A program made the position numbers and the translations under genes. This document shows, in pieces, positions 1 through 4,491 of a stretch of DNA of 6,842 nucleotides (the first letter of the stretch is position 1; each line of letters opens with the position of its first letter). This DNA comes from Bacillota bacterium (lineage in GTDB: Bacteria; Bacillota; Clostridia; Lachnospirales; Lachnospiraceae): positions 1-6,842 of the forward strand of contig JAEWRS010000113.1 of assembly GCA_023398855.1 (NCBI GenBank), written 5' to 3'. The notes under the pieces are model-generated. The model saw only the letters and a program-made list of their open reading frames with translations. It ran no database searches and was not told the DNA's origin.

Positions 1-272
1 GGGTGACAGTGGGTACAATCACCAAGGAATTCACATTTTTCAAACCTTCCTTTTCTGTAGACTGCAATGGCTGGCATGTGGAAGGCAGTTTCCTGGAATG
101 GGATTACTCCATTCTCACCCAGACTGGCAGTATGGTGGCCAGGATAGAGAAACAATTGTTTCAATTTACGGACACTTATATCATTGATGTGGCAGACAGA
201 CAAGACAGTCTTTTGGCACTTATGGTGGTTCTGGCTATTGATGCGGTCAAATGCAGCCAAAATAGAGGCTGA
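1..272 (+). CDS. LURP-one-related (LOR/YxjI-like) family protein, C-terminal part
   Basis: This is the last 90 codons of a gene that begins before the window; the frame is open from the first base and ends at TGA 270-272. The GTG at position 3 is not taken as a start because the translated part is only the C-terminal half of a known fold. Visible hallmarks are the strand-rich stretch with WHVEGSFLEWDYSI, then ARIEKQLFQFTDTYIIDVAD, then DSLLALMVVLAIDAV near the end. These match the C-terminal part of the LOR family (YxjI in Bacillus, LURP-one in plants), a tubby-like beta barrel closed by a hydrophobic helix; full members are usually about 160-200 residues. The biochemical role of bacterial members is not established; tubby-like proteins bind membrane phospholipids, but that is family knowledge, not visible here. 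It is followed 45 bp later by a strong terminator, so it ends its transcription unit. Confidence 0.85.
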   Translation, partial: VTVGTITKEFTFFKPSFSVDCNGWHVEGSFLEWDYSILTQTGSMVARIEKQLFQFTDTYIIDVADRQDSLLALMVVLAIDAVKCSQNRG

Positions 273-317
273 CAGCTTTACAGCCCAAAGGAGCAGATCA
301 GAAGGGTATGAAATTCT

Positions 318-372
318 AAAGCCTCCCTGCCGATTTCGTTTTGAATTCGGCAGGGAGGCTTTTTACTTTTTT
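318..372 (+). terminator. Intrinsic (Rho-independent) terminator of the LOR gene
   Basis: A perfect 14-bp stem pairs AGCCTCCCTGCCGA (320-333) with its complement at 347-360, and the adjacent AA (318-319) can pair with TT (361-362). The loop is 13 nt, and a T-rich run (361-372, TTTTACTTTTTT) follows directly. This lies 45 bp past the stop at 272 and closes the upstream transcription unit. The matching A-run on the left arm is short, so termination is expected mainly for plus-strand transcripts. Confidence 0.93.
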
Positions 373-477
373 ACATGTTACTGCCGTAATTGAATCACCT
401 GTTATCCCGGGTTGGCAATGAAAATATTCCAAATTATTATATTTATATAAGGTAGCTGATCATGTTTTTGATGGACA

Positions 478-507
478 TTGGCAGGCATTTCTGCTTTTCG
501 TTATAAT
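478..507 (+). promoter_or_regulatory. Strong sigma-A-like promoter with no obvious gene downstream
   Basis: TTGGCA (478-483) and a perfect TATAAT (502-507) are separated by 18 bp. An AT-rich stretch (about 421-450) lies upstream and could serve as an UP-like element. The predicted start is near 514, just before the GC-rich island described separately. No open reading frame with a credible start follows on the plus strand, which is why the promoter is notable. Confidence 0.55.
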
Positions 508-720
508 CGTATATCAATCAATGGGTACTGCAGATCCGGCGAGTCCATGGAGGCCGGGATATCCCTGTTCTCCTTAAGCCCCCAAGCCTCCTCTGGTTCT
601 GGAAATCCATGAACCCTGAAATGGCCTGGGAAATCAGGAGCCCCCCATAGATCAGGATAGAAAAATCAACCTGTATCCTGTTATGCATGAGCATTAAAAT
701 TTGCTGCAACCAGGTATCTT
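508..720 (+). other. GC-rich structured island; candidate small RNA or gene remnant
   Basis: The 373-887 interval has no convincing gene. Within it, roughly 530-650 is clearly richer in G+C than the AT-rich flanks and lies just downstream of the promoter at 478-507. Several helices can be drawn: GGAGGC (549-554) with GCCTCC (586-591), enclosing the palindrome GGGATATCCC (556-565); a hairpin at 595-615 (GGTTC and TGG pairing with CCA and GAACC, one bulged T, loop AAAT); and a hairpin at 621-648 (ATGG and CCTG pairing with CAGG and CCAT). No T-run terminator closes it; the first long plus-strand T-run is at about 873-881, near the end of the kinase gene, without a clear stem. It does not resemble SRP RNA, tmRNA, RNase P or a riboswitch class known to me. 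Short open frames exist on both strands but lack starts and ribosome sites, so a decayed gene is the alternative. Confidence 0.3.
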
Positions 721-887
721 CAAATATAAATAATCAACAATAGATTGTTTCTACTATAGAATACGGGATTAAAAAAAAAGTGTGCAAAGCTGGCTGGAGG
801 TATGCCATTGGTTTGTAAGTCACGCCTAAATCCGACCAAAAATTCAGTCTATTAAACGGGAAAGTGGTCAACTGTTTTTTTTAGTGG

Positions 888-2240
888 TTATACTGTACCG
901 GAGAAGCCCAGCGGAATTAAGAGAGTCACTGTAAAAACGTTCTCTTGCTGGCCGGCGTCAATTCTAACCACTCCGCCCAGGTGCTCAATGATTTCAGTTA
1001 CAATGGCCAGACCCATTCCGTGAAGATCTCTGTTCGCTTTTGTGGATTCAGGAATCCCATTATGCATGATGCACTTTCCATTAAATGAGTTGGATATTTC
1101 CACACTCAGCCAATCATTGTTCTCACTTAAGGTACTTGTAATGGAAAGAAACCGCTGAGATTTAAATGGAACATTCATACAGGCTTCCAACGCATTATTT
1201 GTTAGGTTTGAAAAAATGCGGACACTGTCAAGATCCGATAAAGTAAGTCCTTTTGGAATGTACACCATTGCTGAGAACCGTGTTTCCTGTTCCGCACAGG
1301 CGTTGGCGGTATCGTGAAAAATAGCGTCAAGTATAATGTGGTTGGAGTATGTTTTATGGATTAAAACCTGTTGCTGCATCGTATCATGAATGGTATTGAG
1401 CATTTGCTCTGCTTTTGTGTATTCTCCCGCGGAAAGCAGTGATTTTACAGATGTCATCATTTTATTATAGTCGTGTTTGAATACCCTGTAGCTTTCCGTA
1501 AACTTTTGATAGGTTTTGTAGTGCTGCAGCTGCCTGGTGAGCTGTTCCTGAAGAAACCGGTTATTCAATTCAAATTCCAGGAGTGAGCTCATTCTTATAC
1601 CTCGATGCACCAGAAGACTTTGAGCGGCAAAACAAATGATGCATGATACAATATAGGTTAATTTATACCAGGGATGGTCAATACCGTAATATCTGCCTAA
1701 ATTGACAAACAGCAGATAAGCTAATAAAGTGGTTTGGAAAATTGCTACAAACCGGATCTGCTCTTTGCTTCGGTAGAATTTTTCCATTTTAGGACGGGGA
1801 GCAATGACGTGCCGGAAAAATCTGTTATAAATTAGTATCATTCCCATGGAAAGAAACCATGTAAGGGAGTAGTAGAATGGGTCATGCCTTACCCATTGGA
1901 CACTTTTGTTTAAACATAAAGCAAATGCCGGAAGCACAATCCCCCTGCCCCAGTAGAGAGAAGCAACGAAATAACTGCTTTCAAAAAGCAGCTGAACCGG
2001 ATTCATTTTGTACATGATCTTTAATTCCATTATGGTGATGCTCAAAAGGATAAGAGCTCCGTAATGGGAGGAAATGCTTAATCCCCAGACAGCTCCAAAA
2101 CTCCAGTTAATGAGCGAAGCAATTCCAAAATAAATCCAGTAACCTTGTCTCACAAGAAAGGTATCCTTATGATAAAAAAGGAAGGACATACTGTAAAAGG
2201 TAAACAGTAATTCTGCAGAGATGCGCAATGCTGGTGCCAT
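888..2240 (-). CDS. AgrC-like sensor histidine kinase (GHKL ATPase domain)
   Basis: A 450-residue membrane kinase that would sense an extracellular signal, by family precedent often a peptide, and phosphorylate the response regulator encoded just upstream. The N-terminal half (about 6-212) has six to seven hydrophobic segments typical of AgrC/HPK10 sensors. A helical linker (about 215-250) leads to the phosphoacceptor motif FKHDYNKMM with His256. The ATPase domain shows the N box NLTNNALEAC (345-354) and the G box HGMGLAIV (407-414). ATG at 2240 is chosen over the TTG at 2258 because AAAGGAG (2248-2254) sits 7 nt before the ATG and would lie inside the longer version. The gene starts 18 bp after the regulator's stop, so the two are one operon. 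No agrB/agrD-like peptide genes are seen nearby, so the ligand is unknown. No clear terminator follows the stop. Confidence 0.9.
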   Translation of the reverse strand: MAPALRISAELLFTFYSMSFLFYHKDTFLVRQGYWIYFGIASLINWSFGAVWGLSISSHYGALILLSITIMELKIMYKMNPVQLLFESSYFVASLYWGRGIVLPAFALCLNKSVQWVRHDPFYYSLTWFLSMGMILIYNRFFRHVIAPRPKMEKFYRSKEQIRFVAIFQTTLLAYLLFVNLGRYYGIDHPWYKLTYIVSCIICFAAQSLLVHRGIRMSSLLEFELNNRFLQEQLTRQLQHYKTYQKFTESYRVFKHDYNKMMTSVKSLLSAGEYTKAEQMLNTIHDTMQQQVLIHKTYSNHIILDAIFHDTANACAEQETRFSAMVYIPKGLTLSDLDSVRIFSNLTNNALEACMNVPFKSQRFLSITSTLSENNDWLSVEISNSFNGKCIMHNGIPESTKANRDLHGMGLAIVTEIIEHLGGVVRIDAGQQENVFTVTLLIPLGFSGTV

Positions 2241-2247
2241 TGGCTTT

Positions 2248-2254
2248 CTCCTTT
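2248..2254 (-). promoter_or_regulatory. Ribosome binding site deciding the kinase start
   Basis: On the minus strand this reads AAAGGAG, 7 nt before ATG 2240. It lies between the response regulator stop (TAA, 2259-2261) and the kinase ATG, and argues against the TTG at 2258, which directly abuts that stop codon. Confidence 0.85.
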
Positions 2255-2258
2255 CCAA

Positions 2259-2993
2259 TTAAAAAATGGTATTATTCCGCGTCATGTAATCCAAAAAAGT
2301 ATTTTTTAACTTTTCTTCATAAGTCACTCCAACTGGTATGGTTTCCCCTGTTTTCAGGATGATTTTACGGCGCTGAAATTCTGCAATATACTGAAGGTTA
2401 ACAATATAGGAGCGATGTGTTCTGACAAAATTTTTTTCACGCAGCTGTTCTTCTAATTCTTCCATGGTAGTCCAATAATCAAATGTCTCATTCTTTCCAT
2501 AATGTATGGTTACGATCCCTTTCCAGATAATCAGATGCGAAATTTCCTTAATTGGAATAATTTTGCGTAAAGCACCTGATTTACAGATGAACTTTTGTGT
2601 TGCCTTGTTTTCGGATAAATGAACGGCACGTAAAAAAACCTGTTCAAATTTAGCCTCAGATGTTTCCGTTTTCAGCAGATAATATACAGGCGAGACATCA
2701 AAGGATTCAAACACATAATCATTGCTGGAAGTCAAAAAAATGATTTCTGCATTACAGCCCATCTCTCTCAGCTTTTTTGCCGTATTTACTCCATTAATAT
2801 CCTTCATTAATATATCAAGATATATGATGTCCGGTAAATCAGGAGTATCTGCCATATAAAACAGCAATGATCTGCCGTTATTAAAAGCAGACAAAGAGAT
2901 ATCAAGCTGGTTTTTTTTTGCTGTATGTTTTATTAAGCTGCTGTACCGATTTACTGTTTCACTGCTGTCATCGCAAAAGAATATGGTTATCAT
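2259..2993 (-). CDS. LytTR-family response regulator (AgrA/LytR type)
   Basis: A 244-residue cytoplasmic DNA-binding regulator, partner of the kinase that follows it. The receiver domain (about 1-120) has the acidic pair D8-D9, the phosphoacceptor D60 in YLDILMKDINGV, the conserved T88 in FLTSS, and K108 in YYLLKT. The residue after this Lys is Thr where most receivers have Pro. The C-terminal LytTR domain (about 133-237) shows the hallmark FVRTHRSYIVNLQYI (189-203). LytTR proteins bind paired direct repeats upstream of target promoters; no clear such pair could be assigned here. ATG 2993 is chosen over the GTG at 3002: AGGAAAGGG (3002-3010) is 8 nt before the ATG but would overlap the GTG itself. 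MITIFFCDDS is also the usual start of such receivers. It is the first gene of the operon and is divergent from the Rrf2 gene. Confidence 0.92.
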   Translation of the reverse strand: MITIFFCDDSSETVNRYSSLIKHTAKKNQLDISLSAFNNGRSLLFYMADTPDLPDIIYLDILMKDINGVNTAKKLREMGCNAEIIFLTSSNDYVFESFDVSPVYYLLKTETSEAKFEQVFLRAVHLSENKATQKFICKSGALRKIIPIKEISHLIIWKGIVTIHYGKNETFDYWTTMEELEEQLREKNFVRTHRSYIVNLQYIAEFQRRKIILKTGETIPVGVTYEEKLKNTFLDYMTRNNTIF

Positions 2994-3101
2994 TTTATAC
3001 ACCCTTTCCTATAACTGTAGGATGAAACGCGATGCATCCGTTTATACGCAAATTCTTGTGATTTTCATTCTGATTACCAGAGCGCTTCAATGTTTACTTC
3101 A

Positions 3102-3117
3102 ACTTATTAGTATAAGT
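3102..3117. repeat. Small palindrome in the leader of the two-component operon
   Basis: ACTTAT (3102-3107) and ATAAGT (3112-3117) form a perfect 6-bp inverted repeat around a 4-bp centre. It lies between the predicted -10 box of the regulator/kinase operon (3135-3140, minus strand) and its start codon, so it would be in the 5' leader or overlap a promoter. It is a possible operator; being short and AT-rich, it could also be chance. Confidence 0.3.
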
Positions 3118-3134
3118 ATAAAAGATGTATTTGG

Positions 3135-3140
3135 ATTATA
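3135..3140 (-). promoter_or_regulatory. Predicted -10 box of the regulator/kinase operon
   Basis: The minus strand reads TATAAT here, a perfect -10 hexamer. The region 17-18 bp upstream has no good -35 hexamer (it is AATATT-like), which would fit an activator-dependent promoter. It would give a leader of roughly 135 nt before ATG 2993. The box lies inside the first copy of the 11-bp direct repeat and about 20 bp from the left arm of the 14-bp inverted repeat, so regulation there is plausible. Confidence 0.4.
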
Positions 3141-3160
3141 TTTCGTCCAATAGAGCAATA

Positions 3161-3265
3161 TTTCCGCTTAATTAACAACTGACAGGAAAGGGGTTTCTTT
3201 GTCTTAGGCATTCATTATGTTCAGTGCAGGCAATTGAGCAGAAATTAATGCTAATTAAGCGGAAA
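3161..3265. repeat. Perfect 14-bp inverted repeat with 77-bp spacer in the divergent control region
   Basis: TTTCCGCTTAATTA (3161-3174) recurs as its exact reverse complement at 3252-3265. The two AT-rich cores (TTAATTAA at 3168-3175, TAATTA at 3252-3257) are 83 bp apart centre to centre, close to eight helical turns. Each arm is itself a degenerate version of GCTTAATTAAGC. This fits either two operator copies bound by one dimeric regulator with DNA looping, or the ends of an invertible promoter segment. No target-site duplication flanks the pair and no recombinase gene is in the window. Confidence 0.75.
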
Positions 3266-3296
3266 AGGAAACAGGTAGAAAGCGGCTATTTTATAA

Positions 3297-3326
3297 TTGA
3301 TAACAGAAGTATATTTAGAGTTAAAT
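3297..3326 (+). promoter_or_regulatory. Possible promoter of the Rrf2 / signal peptidase / adhesin genes
   Basis: TTGATA (3297-3302) is a good -35 match. The best placed -10 candidate is TTAAAT (3321-3326) with an 18-bp spacer, which is weak. It would start transcription about 35 nt before the Rrf2 ATG. The second ATTATATTTCG copy overlaps the predicted -10 and start site, so it could be an operator. Confidence 0.3.
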
Positions 3327-3355
3327 TATATTTCGAAAGCCAAGTATAGATTGAC

Positions 3356-3362
3356 GAGGTGG
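3356..3362 (+). promoter_or_regulatory. Ribosome binding site deciding the Rrf2 start
   Basis: GAGGTGG lies 5 nt before ATG 3368. The in-frame GTG at 3359 falls inside this site, so it is unlikely to be the start. Confidence 0.75.
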
Positions 3363-3367
3363 AACGA

Positions 3368-3835
3368 ATGAAAATACATATGACAACAGACTATGGCATC
3401 CGTGTTATGTGCTGCCTTTATAGTAAGAACAAATTAATTACTGCAAATGAAATCTCGGAACAACTTTCTATTTCGTACGGATATCTGAATAAAGTACTGG
3501 GCTGCTTAAGAGAAGCGGGTATGATTGAAGTTGTGCATGGACGTTTTGGAGGCTACCAGATTGCTGAGAGATCCAGGGAGGTGACTTTATACGACATCAT
3601 ACAAATAATGGAAGGAGATATCCAATTAAATTCTTGTTTGGGAGCTGATGGTTTCTGCAACAATGGTTCAATCGAAACATGCCTTGTCCATGGGGTGTTG
3701 AGATCAGCACAAAAGGAATTAATTGATAATCTGCGCAGTGTGCGTCTCTCTGAGATTTCAGGAACGGAAAGGGGAACCCATGAGCGAAACAAGGTTTCCT
3801 TTGACCACCGTCATTCTATGTACACACCTGAATAG
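3368..3835 (+). CDS. Rrf2-family transcriptional regulator with cysteine cluster
   Basis: A 155-residue winged helix-turn-helix regulator. The N-terminus MKIHMTTDYGIRVM matches the usual Rrf2 start, and ATG 3368 has a good Shine-Dalgarno site. The recognition region ISYGYLNKVLGCLREAGMI (about 35-53) is followed by the wing HGRFGGYQI, the Rrf2 signature. Three cysteines, C90, C97 and C105, lie in the segment where IscR, NsrR and RsrR-type members bind an iron-sulfur cluster; spacing is C-x6-C-x7-C. C15, C16 and C46 are additional. By family knowledge, such proteins sense iron-sulfur, redox, nitric oxide or cysteine status; which applies here cannot be read from the sequence. The C-terminal tail after about residue 131 is hydrophilic and looks unlike the family core. 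The gene leads a run of three same-strand genes (48 bp to the next) and is divergent from the two-component operon, so it may control itself and the genes after it. Confidence 0.9.
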   Translation: MKIHMTTDYGIRVMCCLYSKNKLITANEISEQLSISYGYLNKVLGCLREAGMIEVVHGRFGGYQIAERSREVTLYDIIQIMEGDIQLNSCLGADGFCNNGSIETCLVHGVLRSAQKELIDNLRSVRLSEISGTERGTHERNKVSFDHRHSMYTPE

Positions 3836-3869
3836 ACACAGACAGCAGCATGGTCCTTTGCAGTTTTGA
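3780..3869 (+). CDS. Possible 29-residue peptide bridging Rrf2 and signal peptidase genes
   Basis: A short frame in +1 relative to Rrf2 starts at ATG 3780, 5 nt after AAAGGGG (3768-3774), and stops at TGA 3867-3869. It overlaps the last 56 bases of Rrf2, and its stop falls right before the signal peptidase ribosome site. The peptide begins MSETRFPLTTVILC and ends with the basic, His/Gln-rich string RHRQQHGPLQF. This placement would suit translational coupling or a leader peptide. I do not recognise it, and the frame may be fortuitous. Confidence 0.25.
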   Translation: MSETRFPLTTVILCTHLNRHRQQHGPLQF

Positions 3870-3883
3870 AAGGAAATGTTTTG

Positions 3884-4459
3884 ATGACAGAAGATAAAAG
3901 AACAATACAGGAAGGGATAACAATCAAAGAGAAAGCTTATCAACCAAAGCATGCGGCTGAGGCCTGTGAGCCGAAGTCACGGACCTGGACTTCTTTTTTT
4001 TGGTGCATTCTAATTGCTTTTACAACAGCCATGGTATTTAACGCGGTGCTAGGAATTGCTGTTGTATCTGGGACATCCATGGAGCCAGCTCTTTTAGAAG
4101 GAGATGTACTCTTGTTCTGGAAGCTTTCCAATTCATATAGGAGAGGAGATGTTGTTTTGATAAAAAAGAGCGGAAGCACGGATTATGTAAAGCGCATTTG
4201 CGCAGTTTCCGGTGACAGAGTGGAGTATGAAGGCAATCCTGAGATGTTTCTTATTAATGGAGAAGTACTGAAAGAACCGTACATTTGTGAAAGGACCTAT
4301 GGCAAGGCGGAAGTCAGTTATCCAATAACGCTTGGTAAAGACGAGTATTTTGTCATGGGAGATCACCGGAGTAATTCATATGACTCTCGCAACTATGGTG
4401 CTGTAAATGTAAAGCAGATTGACGGCAGGGTACTCTTCATATTCCGTAGTGGTCTATGA
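3884..4459 (+). CDS. Type I signal peptidase (Gram-positive, Ser/Lys catalytic dyad)
   Basis: A 191-residue membrane-anchored protease that removes signal peptides from secreted proteins on the outer face of the membrane. A hydrophilic N-terminal tail of about 36 residues precedes a single membrane segment (about 37-60). All catalytic boxes are present: SGTSMEPAL with nucleophile Ser65, RRGDVVLI (86-93), YVKRICAVSGDRVE with general base Lys103, and FVMGDHRSNSYDSRNYG (156-172). The Lys rather than His makes it the bacterial (P-type) rather than SipW-like ER type. ATG 3884 is preferred over upstream TTG codons (3866, 3881) because AAAGGA (3869-3874) is 9 nt before it. The gene lies 48 bp after Rrf2 and 32 bp before the large secreted protein, suggesting a dedicated role in processing it; the general housekeeping function remains possible. 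Complete, no missing motif. Confidence 0.95.
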   Translation: MTEDKRTIQEGITIKEKAYQPKHAAEACEPKSRTWTSFFWCILIAFTTAMVFNAVLGIAVVSGTSMEPALLEGDVLLFWKLSNSYRRGDVVLIKKSGSTDYVKRICAVSGDRVEYEGNPEMFLINGEVLKEPYICERTYGKAEVSYPITLGKDEYFVMGDHRSNSYDSRNYGAVNVKQIDGRVLFIFRSGL

Positions 4460-4491
4460 GAACATGAATAATAATGATGGGATGATGTAAA

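Larger units (their letters stand above)
3135..3335. repeat. 11-bp direct repeat ATTATATTTCG flanking the control region
   Basis: ATTATATTTCG occurs at 3135-3145 and again at 3325-3335 in the same orientation, bracketing the 14-bp inverted repeat. The first copy overlaps the predicted -10 box of the two-component operon; the second lies about 20 bp before the Rrf2 ribosome binding site. A regulator acting on both divergent promoters could use these. AT-richness makes chance occurrence more likely than for the inverted repeat. Confidence 0.4.

Noticed and set aside
518..709. Minus-strand 63-codon frame in the GC-rich island
   Set aside because: It needs a TTG start without a Shine-Dalgarno site, and its second half is a low-plausibility Arg/Pro-rich string typical of GC-rich non-coding DNA. 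Other frames across the same stretch look equally protein-like, so none is supported.
734..808. Minus-strand 24-codon frame after the kinase gene, considered as a signal-peptide precursor
   Set aside because: There is no ribosome binding site before its ATG, no leader or core-peptide pattern, and no processing gene nearby.
773..882. Terminator for the kinase operon at the A/T-runs around 771-779 and 873-881
   Set aside because: The homopolymer runs are present but no stable stem precedes them on the relevant strand.
3161..3265. Inverted repeat as the termini of a MITE or small insertion element
   Set aside because: No target-site duplication flanks the arms and the 77-bp interior shows no element-like structure. 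Operators or an invertible segment fit better.
3553..3792. Minus-strand frame opposite Rrf2
   Set aside because: It is antisense to a well-supported gene, with no ribosome site and no recognisable domain. Similar antisense frames opposite the signal peptidase and the beta-helix gene are rejected for the same reason.
3884..4459. SipW-like (ER-type) signal peptidase
   Set aside because: The general base is Lys103 in YVKRI and the box E is the bacterial GDHRSNSYDSR type, so it is a P-type enzyme.
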